Below are positions 14,422 through 22,873 of a stretch of DNA of 28,489 bases, in pieces (the stretch's first letter is position 1; each line of letters starts with the position of its first letter). A program made the position numbers and the translations under genes. Location of the stretch: the NCBI GenBank assembly GCA_009911175.1, contig QXWX01000088.1, forward strand, positions 1 to 28,489, written 5' to 3'. The DNA comes from Lachnospiraceae bacterium. GTDB lineage: Bacteria > Bacillota_A > Clostridia > Lachnospirales > Lachnospiraceae. Below the pieces are notes generated by a model. It saw only the letters and a list, made by a program, of their open reading frames with translations. It was not told where the DNA came from and did no database searches.

Positions 14422-15570
14422 TCAGATGGTTTCGCAATATTGCAGTATCGTTGCCAGAGCAAGCTGCTGTCCGGTGATCATGCTTTTCTTTTCAATCCAT
14501 TCTTCATAGGTATGGGCGCCGCCGCCGGCAACCGTTCCCAGGGTGACCGCCGGGATTCCGAGGGATAACGGGATATTGGCGTCGGTAGAACCACTCTGGA
14601 TATGGGCGGGCTGTCCGGTATAATGCTGGATCAGCCGGTTCTGCCTGCGGATCAGATCCTTCATCTTGTCCTGCGGGAGATCTTCGCTGCCGCATGGCCG
14701 GATCCCCAAAAGTGTTGTATCTATTTCTACCTCACTGGATCTGTGTGATTCCAGGATTTCATAGAGCTGCTGTTCCATAGTCTGCAGGGAGTCTTTCTGG
14801 TCTGAACGGAATTCATAATACATGCTGGCGCTCTGCGGAATCGTGTTTACCGAAGTCCCTCCCTCAAAGCGGCCTACGTTGTATGTGGTCGTTCCTGTTT
14901 TGGGAAGAGGCTGCCCATATAACTCCTGAACGATACCGGAAAGAACCTGTATTGCGTTTTCCCGCCCAAAATCATGAAACGAATGGCCGCCACAGGTTCG
15001 GACTTCGATTCTGTACCGATGGGAGCCGACTGCGGTTTGAAACAGATCCCCCAGATAGAGATCAAACGAAATCATTTCCGCAATATCGGGATGCTGTTGA
15101 AAGATCGTTTTCGAACCCTTCAAATTCCCCAGTCCCTCCTCACAGGTATTTGCGGCAAAAAGCAGGCCGTACTTCGTATCCTTCGGCGGATCCATGAGCA
15201 GATATTTGACGCACATCAGCAGATTGACCATGTTTGCAGTGTCGTCCCCGATGCCGGGGGCTTTTAAGTATCTTCCCTCTTCCTTCACCGGAATCTGTCC
15301 TTTTTCAGGAAAAACCACATCCATATGGGCCAGGAAGGCAGCAATCGGTCTGCCGGAAGAACATCGAAAAGGGAAAATGACATTTCCTGCCTCATCTATG
15401 TAAGCATTTTCTGCGCCTTGTCTCTTGAGCCATTCCAGGCAGAATATGGCCCGCTGGTCTTCCTGAAATGTGGGCGCGCCGATCGCGGCCAGCTCCTTTA
15501 GCAGCAAAAGAGTTTCTTCCTGATGGCGTATTACAAAATCTTTGAGTTTGGGATATTCTTTGATGTCCAA
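14422..15570 (-). CDS. M20-family metallopeptidase
   Basis: This is a cytosolic dizinc exopeptidase of the M20/ArgE/peptidase T superfamily, which removes N-terminal residues from small peptides or deacylates amino acids. The 382-aa product starts at TTG 15570, supported by AAAGGAGTGAGG upstream. Metal and catalytic residues are visible: H82 and D84 (AHMDVVF), bridging D109 (GIGDDTAN), general base E144 with metal ligand E145 (TCEEGLG), D170, and H353 near the C-terminus (GGGAHTYEEW). The dimerisation lid lies at about 180-295, including GGHSFHDFGRENAI. The family pattern is complete, so the enzyme should be active. Exact substrate is unknown; similarity to peptidase T-like enzymes is the best guess. 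It is monocistronic, with its own promoter near 15640. Confidence 0.92.
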   Translation of the reverse strand: MDIKEYPKLKDFVIRHQEETLLLLKELAAIGAPTFQEDQRAIFCLEWLKRQGAENAYIDEAGNVIFPFRCSSGRPIAAFLAHMDVVFPEKGQIPVKEEGRYLKAPGIGDDTANMVNLLMCVKYLLMDPPKDTKYGLLFAANTCEEGLGNLKGSKTIFQQHPDIAEMISFDLYLGDLFQTAVGSHRYRIEVRTCGGHSFHDFGRENAIQVLSGIVQELYGQPLPKTGTTTYNVGRFEGGTSVNTIPQSASMYYEFRSDQKDSLQTMEQQLYEILESHRSSEVEIDTTLLGIRPCGSEDLPQDKMKDLIRRQNRLIQHYTGQPAHIQSGSTDANIPLSLGIPAVTLGTVAGGGAHTYEEWIEKKSMITGQQLALATILQYCETI

Positions 15571-15634
15571 GGGTGCCTCACTCCTTTCTCCGGCCGTTCG
15601 TGGGGGACGGCAGACGACGTTATCAGCTTTTCTG

Positions 15635-15643
15635 ATTATATCA
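15635..15643 (-). promoter_or_regulatory. Extended -10 promoter of the M20 peptidase
   Basis: Read on the minus strand this is TGATATAAT, an extended -10 box with a perfect TATAAT, 65 bp upstream of the TTG start. The matching -35 region is poor, which is common for extended -10 promoters. Confidence 0.55.
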
Positions 15644-15702
15644 CGAAATGGGGGAATTGAGAAATACGAAGATTCAATTTCGATCCGATTCTAAATTATT
15701 TG

Positions 15703-15739
15703 GTTACAGGACACACCTTGACCAGGTGTGTCCTGTAAC
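15703..15739. repeat. Perfect 16-bp inverted repeat
   Basis: GTTACAGGACACACCT (15703-15718) and AGGTGTGTCCTGTAAC (15724-15739) are exact complements around a 5-base loop. No T-run follows on either side. The ends share GTTACAG with the GTTAC element family, but the interior differs. It lies upstream of the M20 peptidase promoter, which reads away from it, and past the end of the ABC permease gene. It could be a terminator, a regulator site or a minimal mobile hairpin. Confidence 0.6.
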
Positions 15740-15807
15740 TCAGACCCGTCATTTTCAATGTTTGAAAACGAAAAGTGGTGAAATGAAAGGCCAAAATTCA
15801 TATCATG

Positions 15808-15828
15808 TGTGAGGGCTATGCCCTCACA
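15808..15828. terminator. Hairpin at the 3' end of the ABC-1 operon
   Basis: TGTGAGGGC (15808-15816) and GCCCTCACA (15820-15828) form a 9-bp stem with a 3-base loop. The stop codon of the ABC permease gene is inside it. On the plus strand the stem is followed by a T-rich run (TCTTTCTTTTT), so it could also stop transcription coming from the left. Confidence 0.5.
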
Positions 15829-16547
15829 TCTTTCTTTTTGAGATACCAGATACTACTTCCGGTAAACAGCAGGAAGAATATGCATAGACTGACCAGAAAC
15901 GGAAGCAGCCCCTGCCGCAGGGAATCCTTCGACTTATTGGCGTTCATGCCCAGCAGCATGACGGAATAGGGCCAGTACATACTATAGCCCTTATTGCTGA
16001 GAATAAATCCCAGAATACTGCCCGCCAGCGAGATCCCGATCGGAACCGCAAAGCTGCGTATCACCATGGATAAAAAAAGCTGTAATGTCCCGACAGCCGC
16101 AGCTGCCAATGTCCCCCGGAGCAGCCAGACGAGGATCTGCCCCGGGACCATGCCGGGCAGGCCGCAGAGCTTCCCACACAGGAAATACAGCACGCCGACC
16201 CAGAGCTGGGTGAACAGCGTGACCCGGAATACGACGGCCAGCTTCGCCAGAAATACATTTCTCACAGGCACAGGATTTGTCATCAGTACATTCCAGTTAT
16301 TGTTCAGATGCTCCAGCCGCCACAGGTAGGAGCAGTACAGCCCGATCAGAGGCGCATAGAACAGGCTGGAGTAAAACAGGGTGATCTGAGTCCACAGAGA
16401 ATACCACTCACTGGTCAGAATCCCCAGATTCCCCCGATAATTGAAGGTTCCCATGACAGCGGGGATGAGCGGGATCAGAACGCAGGCCGCCCAGACGCAG
16501 GAGTGCCGCAGCTTCAGATTTTCGGCACGGATACATTTTAACAGCAT
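15816..16547 (-). CDS. ABC-2 type permease, LanG-like
   Basis: This 243-aa integral membrane protein has six hydrophobic segments and is one of two permeases in the first ABC module. It starts at ATG 16547, three bases after the stop of the preceding permease gene, and it ends the operon. The N-terminal MLLKCIRAENLKLRHS pattern, a short charged leader before helix 1, is typical of permeases of lantibiotic protection or BcrB/MutG-like transporters. The YLWRLEHLNNNWNVLMTNPV segment is the cytoplasmic coupling loop. The exporter would move an antimicrobial peptide or a similar amphipathic compound away from the membrane. The substrate is inferred from module type only. Confidence 0.85.
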   Translation of the reverse strand: MLLKCIRAENLKLRHSCVWAACVLIPLIPAVMGTFNYRGNLGILTSEWYSLWTQITLFYSSLFYAPLIGLYCSYLWRLEHLNNNWNVLMTNPVPVRNVFLAKLAVVFRVTLFTQLWVGVLYFLCGKLCGLPGMVPGQILVWLLRGTLAAAAVGTLQLFLSMVIRSFAVPIGISLAGSILGFILSNKGYSMYWPYSVMLLGMNANKSKDSLRQGLLPFLVSLCIFFLLFTGSSIWYLKKKDVRA

Positions 16548-16550
16548 GTC

Positions 16551-17336
16551 TTACACTTCCTTTCTCTTAAAAATATGCTTTTCCATCAGATAGAGCAGAA
16601 TACCCGCCGCCAGAAATAGCAGAAAGCCGGGAACCGGAAAATCCAGATAATGCATATACTCTACATAATCCGCTCCGTCCGGCATCTCCCCCCAGCTGAT
16701 GCCGGATACGGAGAAGATGGAAAAATATCCCCATACGATGAACAGGCTGACAGACCGGGGAAAGAACATGGAGAAAAGCCCCAGGAAGGACCCGGCCAGT
16801 CCCGCGCACAGGGGCAGAATTTGGTTGTCGGACAGCAGAGAGAGCAGATGCTGGATGCTCAGGAGCACCGCCCCCACAGCGGAAACGGCGAGAAAATGCT
16901 GTGCAAAGGGCAGAAGCTGTATAGGCTCTGAGATGCCGAACAGCTTTCCCAAAAGCAGGATGACCAGGATTTCCCCGACGGAAAAAAAGAGCAGGTATTT
17001 GACCTCCGCCAGGAATTTCATGTCATAAAAGCGGCCGGGTTCTTCCAGCGTGTAGAGAAGCTTGAAGGTGCTGCCCTTGATCTCCATATCGCAGAGCCGG
17101 CTTGCGATCACGGCAAGCATCACCGGCACGAAGATGGCGTTCAGAAGGGATAGCTGATAGAACAGCCATTGATAGCCATTTGTCAGATCTTCGGCGGTGA
17201 AATTGCGCATCAGAACGCTCATCCACAGCGCCAGGATGATGAGAAAACCCGCAGGCACCAGCCAGACCTTCCGGTATCGCTGCTTTTTTTGCTCGGCTTT
17301 GTAAGCGGAGCGATTTTGTGACCAGATTGTTTTCAT
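16551..17336 (-). CDS. ABC-2 type permease, LanE-like
   Basis: This 261-aa membrane protein is the second permease of the first ABC module. ATG 17336 is chosen because AAAGGAG lies nine bases before it; an open frame continues upstream to 17471 but would overlap the ATPase gene without a start signal. Six hydrophobic segments are visible, and a cytoplasmic coupling loop between helices 2 and 3 reads DMEIKGSTFKLLYTLEEPGRFYDMKFLAE. The first 30 residues are basic. It is unlike its partner permease in sequence beyond topology, so the two probably form a heterodimer driven by the ATPase encoded just upstream (23 bp gap). Confidence 0.85.
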   Translation of the reverse strand: MKTIWSQNRSAYKAEQKKQRYRKVWLVPAGFLIILALWMSVLMRNFTAEDLTNGYQWLFYQLSLLNAIFVPVMLAVIASRLCDMEIKGSTFKLLYTLEEPGRFYDMKFLAEVKYLLFFSVGEILVILLLGKLFGISEPIQLLPFAQHFLAVSAVGAVLLSIQHLLSLLSDNQILPLCAGLAGSFLGLFSMFFPRSVSLFIVWGYFSIFSVSGISWGEMPDGADYVEYMHYLDFPVPGFLLFLAAGILLYLMEKHIFKRKEV

Positions 17337-17359
17337 AATAAACTCCTTTCCAGTGGACC

Positions 17360-18280
17360 TTATAGTGAAGCCTGTTTTCCCGTCAGATTCAGGAAAATCT
17401 CTTCCAGGCTCATCTGCATTTCTTCCAGCCTTAAAATGCCGATCTTCTGATCTGTCAGGAGATGTCCGCACCGCAGTACACAGGAATCCTCCACAGAATG
17501 CAGGAAGAGTCCGCTTCCGTCCTTACTTGCGGCTACCGGGAGACGGGCTTTTTTCAGGAGACGGAACGCCTGTCCGTCATCCGTGGTGCGAAGGCGGATC
17601 CTGGCACGGCTGTGATGGTGCAGGCTTGCCAGGTCGTTCTGGAAAATGAGGACTCCCCGGTCAATGATCCCTACGTGGGTCGCCATCTGGTCGATCTCGC
17701 TGAGCAGGTGGCTGGAGACCAGGACAGTCATGCCGTATTTTCCGGGAAGGGAACAGATCAGCTCTCGCATTTCCTGGATTCCGGATGGGTCCAGCCCGTT
17801 GGTGGGTTCATCCAGAAGCAAGAGCCTGGGATGTCCTAAAAGCGCTGCTGCCAGCCCCAGGCGCTGCTTCATCCCCAGAGAATAATTCTTGACCTTTTTG
17901 TCCTGCTGCTTTTCCAGGCGGACGATCCGCAGCACGTCGTCAATGCCGGTTTCCAGGACATTTTTCAGAGTGCAGATGATCTGCAGGTTCTCCCGGGCGC
18001 TTAAGTGCCCGTAGTAGGAGGGAGACTCGATCAAAGATCCCGTATTTTTTAAGATTTCCAGGCGGTTCTCTTCAAGCATGGGCTTTCCCAGGATGAAGAT
18101 GGAGCCTGCGGTGGGCTTGATCAGGCCCAGCAGCATCTTCATGGTGGTGGATTTCCCCGCACCGTTGGGACCCAGGAAGCCGTAGATGCTTCCCGGCGGC
18201 ACTTTCAGCGCCAGATCGCGGACCACTGGTTTTGAGCCGTATTGCTTCGTCAATGCCTGGGTAGTGATGATAGATTCCAT
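17360..18280 (-). CDS. ABC transporter ATPase, LanF/BcrA type
   Basis: This 306-aa nucleotide-binding subunit powers the first ABC module. ATG 18280 is the likely start, with AAAGGAG upstream; the frame stays open further up, but no ribosome binding site is seen. Walker A is GPNGAGKSTT, the Q loop is in the SLIESPSYYGHLSARENL segment, the signature is YSLGMKQRL, and Walker B is LLLLDEPTNGLDPSG, with the switch His in VSSHLLSEI. The signature begins SLGMKQR, typical of the BcrA/LanF peptide-antibiotic protection ATPases. The last 80 residues form the extra C-terminal domain of that group. The gene starts an operon with the two permeases and is divergent from the two-component system encoded at 18616. 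Confidence 0.93.
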   Translation of the reverse strand: MESIITTQALTKQYGSKPVVRDLALKVPPGSIYGFLGPNGAGKSTTMKMLLGLIKPTAGSIFILGKPMLEENRLEILKNTGSLIESPSYYGHLSARENLQIICTLKNVLETGIDDVLRIVRLEKQQDKKVKNYSLGMKQRLGLAAALLGHPRLLLLDEPTNGLDPSGIQEMRELICSLPGKYGMTVLVSSHLLSEIDQMATHVGIIDRGVLIFQNDLASLHHHSRARIRLRTTDDGQAFRLLKKARLPVAASKDGSGLFLHSVEDSCVLRCGHLLTDQKIGILRLEEMQMSLEEIFLNLTGKQASL

Positions 18281-18615
18281 AAGGGATTGCTCCTTTCTGA
18301 ATTGTGGTAATTTCCAACTGGACGAACAGGTTGACGCTCCTTGAAGCATCAAATCGTACAGCTGAAATTATTTTATGTCTGTCCGGACAGCAGCTGGCTT
18401 TAGAATCGAGCAGGGAGCGTTGTTCCGTTCCCAGCTGCGATTTCTATCATACAGGAGCAGGCTTATATATTCATGAATCGTTCCTTAGATTTACCTTAAT
18501 TTTGCAGAAGGTCTCTGGAAACTGCCTGAAAAACATCTTATAATGAAATGCAGTTAAAAAGATCATGCTAAATGCATGTGTGATAATGAAAAATTTATGA
18601 TAGGGGGAAATCTGT
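18281..18615. promoter_or_regulatory. Divergent control region between ABC-1 and TCS-1
   Basis: This 335-bp region separates the ABC-1 operon (minus) from the regulator gene (plus). On the plus strand, TGGAAA (18516-18521) and TATAAT (18539-18544) have 17-bp spacing and would drive the two-component genes. Two CCTTA boxes at 18483-18487 and 18494-18498 are 11 bp apart, one helical turn, and could be half-sites for the OmpR-type regulator acting on the divergent ABC promoter. Only two boxes are seen, so this is weaker than the array upstream of ABC-2. Confidence 0.5.
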
Positions 18616-19356
18616 GTGAACCTGTACGACAGCAAAATCCTTTTGGTGGACGACAACCAGGAACTGTCTGCCATGGTCCGAAATATCCTGCGCAGAAGCG
18701 GTTATTCCAATGTATCATGTGCGTTTTCCTGTGAGGAGGGGCTGCAAAAATTCTGCCAGGAGGAGCCGCAGCTTGTGATCCTGGACATTATGCTTCCGGA
18801 CGGAGACGGTTTCTCACTATTTCGGAAAATGAGGGAAAAAGCGGAGACTTCGATCCTGTTTTTATCGGCAAAGGACGAGGACAACGACAGGCTGTTCGGC
18901 CTTGGCCTGGGCGCGGATGACTATATTACAAAACCATTTTTATCCCAGGAGCTGATCCTGCGGGTGGGGGCCGTTCTGAAGCGGACCTATTTTATACCGG
19001 GAAAAGCGGCGCAGACGGATGCGGAGGAAGAGCAGTCACTTCATCTGGGCGGGCGTGTGATCTCATTTTCCAATGCGTCGGTGACATACGGAGGAAAAAC
19101 CGTTTCTCTGACCGCAAAGGAGCTGCAGATCCTCAAAAAACTGAATGAGAACAGGGGAAAGATCGTAACCTTTGATGCCCTGTGCATGGCCGTATGGGGG
19201 GATGCCTATTATGGGTATGAGAATACGCTGATGGTCCACATCCGGCACCTGCGGAAGAAGATCGAAGAGAATCCCTCCTCTCCGAAATGGCTCCTGACCG
19301 CCCGGGGGCTGGGCTACAGACTGAGAAAAGATGAAGATGCGCGGCATCGGGGGTGA
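18616..19356 (+). CDS. OmpR/PhoB-type response regulator (TCS-1)
   Basis: This 246-aa regulator starts at GTG 18616 with AGGGGG upstream. The receiver domain (about 5-125) has D12/D13, phospho-acceptor D57 in ILDIMLPDGDG, S84 in place of the usual Thr, and K106 in TKPF. The winged-helix effector domain (about 140-240) has LTAKELQILKKLNENRGKIV and the recognition-helix region ENTLMVHIRHLRKKIEENP, followed by the wing GLGYRL. It overlaps the sensor kinase gene. Given the divergent ABC module, its likely target is the ABC-1 promoter, as in peptide-antibiotic sensing systems such as SpaRK or BceRS. That target assignment is inferred from position. Confidence 0.94.
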   Translation: MNLYDSKILLVDDNQELSAMVRNILRRSGYSNVSCAFSCEEGLQKFCQEEPQLVILDIMLPDGDGFSLFRKMREKAETSILFLSAKDEDNDRLFGLGLGADDYITKPFLSQELILRVGAVLKRTYFIPGKAAQTDAEEEQSLHLGGRVISFSNASVTYGGKTVSLTAKELQILKKLNENRGKIVTFDALCMAVWGDAYYGYENTLMVHIRHLRKKIEENPSSPKWLLTARGLGYRLRKDEDARHRG

Positions 19357-20771
19357 GTGTTATGAAAAGCCTTGCGAAGATCATCAGGAGATACGTGGCC
19401 AGTGCCGGGGTTCTGGTCTTGACGGTAGCGTTTTTTAACCTTGCGGTGCTGTACCTGATCGGGTGGCAGTCTGTACAAAGGCATGGCGAGAGACGTCTGC
19501 ATGCGGGGGAAGAGATGGAACATGTGGCTGCGGAGTTTTCGACTGCGGATCAGGGGACGGCGGAACATGCGGCGCGGTACCGGCTTTCCGAAAAGGGATA
19601 TGCTTACCTGGAAGAGTATCATTTTCTCTGGTCCATGCTTCTGGACGATGGGGGAAATGTAGTGTGGAGCTGGAGACTTCCCGAGGAGCTTCCGAGATCC
19701 TACGGACTGGCCGATGTGGCGAAGTTCAGCCGCTGGTATCTGATGGATTATCCGGTCCGCGTGTGGGAGATGAATGGGATGCTGCTGGTATCCGGATATG
19801 GGAAGGAGTACGCGGTCAAGATCAACCTGATGTATCCTCTGTGGCAGATCCAATCCTTTCCAAGATATCTGTCCATTGCTGTGGGAATGAATGTGGCGCT
19901 GTTTTTGGTGCTGGCCCTGTGGTTCGCGTATCGTTTCTATCGGTCGCTGCGTCCGGTCTGTGCCGGGATTGACGCGCTTGCGGAGAAGCGTCCGGTGTTA
20001 CTGCCGGAAAAGGGAATGACCGGAGAACTGGCAAACAGGCTGAATCAGACCTCCCGGATCCTGGAAAAGCAGGATCGTAAGCTTCGGCAGAGAGATGATG
20101 CCAGGACAAGCTGGATCTCCGGGGTATCCCACGATATCCGCACACCGCTGGCGCTGATCATGGGCTACTCAGAAGCCCTGGCAGAGAATCCGGAGCTGGG
20201 AGAGGAGGCACACTGCCAGGCGGAGGCCGTCCGGCAGCAGAGCCTTTTGATCCGTCAGCTGATTGAAGACCTGAACCTGACATCCAAGCTGGAATATCAT
20301 GCCCAGCCTCTGCGCATGACGGAGTATTGCCCGGCAGTCCTGCTCCGGGAGACGGCGGCAGAGTATTACAATGAAGGCCTGGACGAAAGATATGAGATCA
20401 CGGCAGAGGCAGATCCCCGGACAGAACGGATCCGGCAGCAGGGGGATATCCAGCTTCTGAAACGGGCGCTGCGCAATGTGATCGGAAACAGCATCCGGCA
20501 CAATCCGAAGGGCTGCCGGATCACACTCCGGATCTCGGAGGAAATGGGGTGTGTCATATGGAAGCTTCTGGATTCCGGCCCCGGGATACCGGAGAGGGTG
20601 GTGGATATTCTAGCGGGGCGTCAGGCTGACAATGGGAAAGAGATCCACGTTATGGGGCTTCGGATCGTCCGGCAGATCATTGCCGCCCATGGAGGACATG
20701 CGGACTTTTTGAAAAAGGAAGCAGGGGGATATGGGGTGGAGCTGGTGCTGCCGGTGGAAGGGGAACTGTAG
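19353..20771 (+). CDS. Sensor histidine kinase (TCS-1)
   Basis: This 472-aa kinase starts at GTG 19353 (overlapping the regulator stop); ATG 19362, with GGGGGTGA upstream, is an equally good start. It has a first membrane helix (about 15-36), an extracellular region of about 130 residues, a second helix (about 173-195), a linker, and the HisKA domain with H260 in GVSHDIRTPLALIMGY. The HATPase domain has the N box NVIGNSIRHN and DSGPGIPE; the G2 box reads HVMGLRIVRQI in place of HGLGLAIV, a variant that seems common in Firmicute kinases of this type. The sizeable outer domain suggests direct ligand binding, unlike the short-loop BceS kinases. Expected to phosphorylate the regulator encoded at 18616. 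Confidence 0.93.
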   Translation: MSVMKSLAKIIRRYVASAGVLVLTVAFFNLAVLYLIGWQSVQRHGERRLHAGEEMEHVAAEFSTADQGTAEHAARYRLSEKGYAYLEEYHFLWSMLLDDGGNVVWSWRLPEELPRSYGLADVAKFSRWYLMDYPVRVWEMNGMLLVSGYGKEYAVKINLMYPLWQIQSFPRYLSIAVGMNVALFLVLALWFAYRFYRSLRPVCAGIDALAEKRPVLLPEKGMTGELANRLNQTSRILEKQDRKLRQRDDARTSWISGVSHDIRTPLALIMGYSEALAENPELGEEAHCQAEAVRQQSLLIRQLIEDLNLTSKLEYHAQPLRMTEYCPAVLLRETAAEYYNEGLDERYEITAEADPRTERIRQQGDIQLLKRALRNVIGNSIRHNPKGCRITLRISEEMGCVIWKLLDSGPGIPERVVDILAGRQADNGKEIHVMGLRIVRQIIAAHGGHADFLKKEAGGYGVELVLPVEGEL

Positions 20772-20837
20772 ATTTCCCTGATTTGCGGAAGTGGGAGAGC
20801 GATTTCAGGCGCACCCTGTAACCATACCATGTGAAAT

Positions 20838-20911
20838 GGCCGGATGCATGCAACCGCTATTTTACCGGCCGGATGCCTTGCGGCAAGGCGCAAGGCACCG
20901 TGAACAGTAAC
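20838..20911 (+). repeat. GTTAC element, partial copy C
   Basis: This 74-bp segment matches the right part of the complete element at 10712-10908, in the same orientation, including the terminal CCGTGAACAGTAAC. The left part is missing. It lies in the intergenic gap after TCS-1. Two mismatched regions include GCGGCAAGGCGCAAGGC against GCAGCATGGTGCAAGAC. Confidence 0.75.
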
Positions 20912-20955
20912 CCCTGTTTTGCATCGCGTGTCAAGAATCAAGATGCGGAAAATGA

Positions 20956-20985
20956 TTGACAGAAAAAGAATCCGGGTGCTATTCT
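20956..20985 (+). promoter_or_regulatory. Promoter of TCS-2
   Basis: TTGACA (20956-20961), an exact -35 box, is followed after 18 bp by TATTCT (20980-20985) with a TG one base upstream of it (extended -10). The regulator gene starts 54 bp downstream. A T-rich run follows the -10 box. Confidence 0.65.
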
Positions 20986-21039
20986 TTTTTATGAAACAGA
21001 TCAGATATTTACAGAAATGATGGCAGGTGAAAACAGATC

Positions 21040-21732
21040 ATGAACAAAATTTTAATCATAGATGACGACAAAGAGCTATGCACCCTGATCCGGCAGGGTG
21101 TTTTACGGGAAAATATAGAAGCGGACTGCTGCTATTCCGGGCAGTCCGGCCTGCAGAGGCTGAAAAAAGACGAATACCAGCTTGTCATACTGGACGTCAT
21201 GATGCCCGGCCCGGACGGCTTTGAAACATTGGAGCAGATTCGGAAAGAAAATAGTCTGCCCATCCTGATGCTTACCTCCAAAAACGACAGCGCGTCAAAG
21301 GTCCGGGGGCTGCGCGCAGGCGCCGACGATTACCTGACAAAGCCATTTGATATGGAAGAACTGATTGCCCGCGTCCTTTCCCTGATCCGGCGCTATACCC
21401 GCTTTAACCAAAAAGACGGACAACCCCTGCAGTTTGATTTTGACGGTCTGACGATTCATTTTGACAGCCGCTCCATTACCTCGGTAAACGGAGATTTTGA
21501 CCTGCCGCCGAAGGAATTTGATGTGCTGATGTTCCTGGCGAAAAATCAGGGAAAGATCCTCACGAAGCGGCAGATCTACGAGGAAGTGTGGGGAGAGGAG
21601 TATGTTTATGACGACAGCAATATTATGGCGATCATCAGCCGCCTCAGGAAAAAAATCGAAGAAACTCCCGGCAATCCAAGATATATACAGACGGTAAAGG
21701 GAATCGGATACCGTTTTCACAAGGAGGTCTGA
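21040..21732 (+). CDS. OmpR/PhoB-type response regulator (TCS-2)
   Basis: This 230-aa regulator has a receiver domain (1-118) with D8/D9, phospho-acceptor D52 in LDVMMPGPDG, T79 and K101 in TKPF. Its winged-helix domain (about 130-228) contains LPPKEFDVLMFLAKNQGKILTKRQ and the recognition region SNIMAIISRLRKKIEETPG, then the GIGYRF wing. It is only moderately similar to the TCS-1 regulator, so the two systems look independently acquired. It is followed after three bases by its kinase gene, and then by the ABC-2 module whose promoter carries a four-copy repeat suited to an OmpR-type regulator. Confidence 0.95.
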   Translation: MNKILIIDDDKELCTLIRQGVLRENIEADCCYSGQSGLQRLKKDEYQLVILDVMMPGPDGFETLEQIRKENSLPILMLTSKNDSASKVRGLRAGADDYLTKPFDMEELIARVLSLIRRYTRFNQKDGQPLQFDFDGLTIHFDSRSITSVNGDFDLPPKEFDVLMFLAKNQGKILTKRQIYEEVWGEEYVYDDSNIMAIISRLRKKIEETPGNPRYIQTVKGIGYRFHKEV

Positions 21733-21735
21733 CCA

Positions 21736-22662
21736 TTGAATGCTGAAACGTTTGCTGTGATCGGAATTGTCATTGCCCTGTTTTCCATCTGCGTCGCCGT
21801 CTTGACTGTCCGGCGGACTAAGACGCAGATTCTGGAAATGTCGGACATTTTAGAGGATATAAAAAATGGGAACGGAAATCGGCGTATTTTGGCGGAAACA
21901 CACGAGCTTACGGCTCCCCTTGCCTATTCGATCAATGACATTGTCCGGTCTTACGAAGACCGGCTTTTGGCACTCCGCCGGACCGAGGAAACAAACAGGC
22001 AGCTCATGACCAGCCTTTCCCACGATGTCAGGACGCCGCTTACCACACTGATCGGTTACCTGGACGCCGCCCACAGGGGAATGGTGGAGGGAGAGGAGCG
22101 GGACGGCTATATCGAGACTGCCTGCCGGAAGGCCCATGACTTGAAGGAATATATTGACGTGCTTTTCGACTGGTTCAGGCTGGGTTCCGATGAATTTTCC
22201 ATGAATGTCATGACAGTGGATCTGACGGAGCTGACACGGAATATCCTGATCGACTGGATCCCGGTGCTGGAAAACGCGGGGATTGATTTTGAGGCGGAGA
22301 TTCCGGAACAGCCCTTTCGGGTAAACCTGGACCCGGAAGGATATATGCGGATTTTAAACAACCTCATGCAGAATGCGGTTTCACACAGCCATGCGGAGAA
22401 AATAGAACTGACATTGTCCGGGGAAGGCGGGAATATAAACATTCTTCTGGCGGATCATGGTGTGGGGATCAGCAAAGAGGATCTGAAGCATATTTTTGAA
22501 CGGCTTTATAAATGCGACAAGGGGCGGTCTGAAAAAGGCAGCGGCCTGGGACTGTCCATCGCGCGCCAGCTTGCGGAAAAAATGAACGGGACGATCACGG
22601 CAGACAGCGAACCGGGAAACGGAACTGTATTCAGCCTGACTTTCCCGCTGGCAGGAATCTGA
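21736..22662 (+). CDS. Sensor histidine kinase (TCS-2)
   Basis: This 308-aa kinase begins at TTG 21736; AAGGAGG (21721-21727) sits eight bases upstream and the nearest ATG is out of frame, so the TTG start is well supported. It has one clear N-terminal membrane helix (about 6-26) and no extracellular sensing domain, then a HAMP-like linker. The HisKA domain carries H96 in TSLSHDVRTPLTTLIGYLDA, and the HATPase domain has NNLMQNAVSH, DHGVGISKEDL and GSGLGLSIARQL, all intact. With almost no outer domain, it probably senses through a membrane partner, perhaps the ABC-2 transporter itself, as BceS-type kinases do. That sensing route is inference. Confidence 0.93.
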   Translation: MNAETFAVIGIVIALFSICVAVLTVRRTKTQILEMSDILEDIKNGNGNRRILAETHELTAPLAYSINDIVRSYEDRLLALRRTEETNRQLMTSLSHDVRTPLTTLIGYLDAAHRGMVEGEERDGYIETACRKAHDLKEYIDVLFDWFRLGSDEFSMNVMTVDLTELTRNILIDWIPVLENAGIDFEAEIPEQPFRVNLDPEGYMRILNNLMQNAVSHSHAEKIELTLSGEGGNINILLADHGVGISKEDLKHIFERLYKCDKGRSEKGSGLGLSIARQLAEKMNGTITADSEPGNGTVFSLTFPLAGI

Positions 22663-22730
22663 AGAAAAAGCTTAGGGACAGTTCCTTAGAGTCTGCGGTT
22701 CTGAACAGTTAGGAGCTGTTATCTGAAAAT

Positions 22731-22784
22731 GCAAGGTTTATGCAAGGTTCCGGCAAGGTTTATGCAAGGTTGACATGATAGAAT
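22731..22784 (+). promoter_or_regulatory. Four-copy 11-bp repeat operator and promoter of ABC-2
   Basis: GCAAGGT occurs at 22731, 22742, 22753 and 22764, exactly 11 bp apart each time, placing all copies on one face of the helix. Eight bases after the last copy is TAGAAT (22779-22784) with TG one base upstream, an extended -10 box; the last repeat covers the -35 position. This is how activating OmpR-family regulators bind. The adjacent TCS-2 regulator is the likely protein. Confidence 0.8.
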
Positions 22785-22873
22785 TTAGCATGTCAGAGAA
22801 ATAAATAGGGCCTGCTTCCCACCGGAGAAGGGGCCGGGAACATTTCTATGCATAGCAAAAAGGAGGTTTTGCA

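Noticed and set aside
22731..22770. CRISPR-like evenly spaced repeats
   Set aside because: The repeat is 7 bp and the spacing 11 bp, far too short for a CRISPR array; it fits a regulator binding site.
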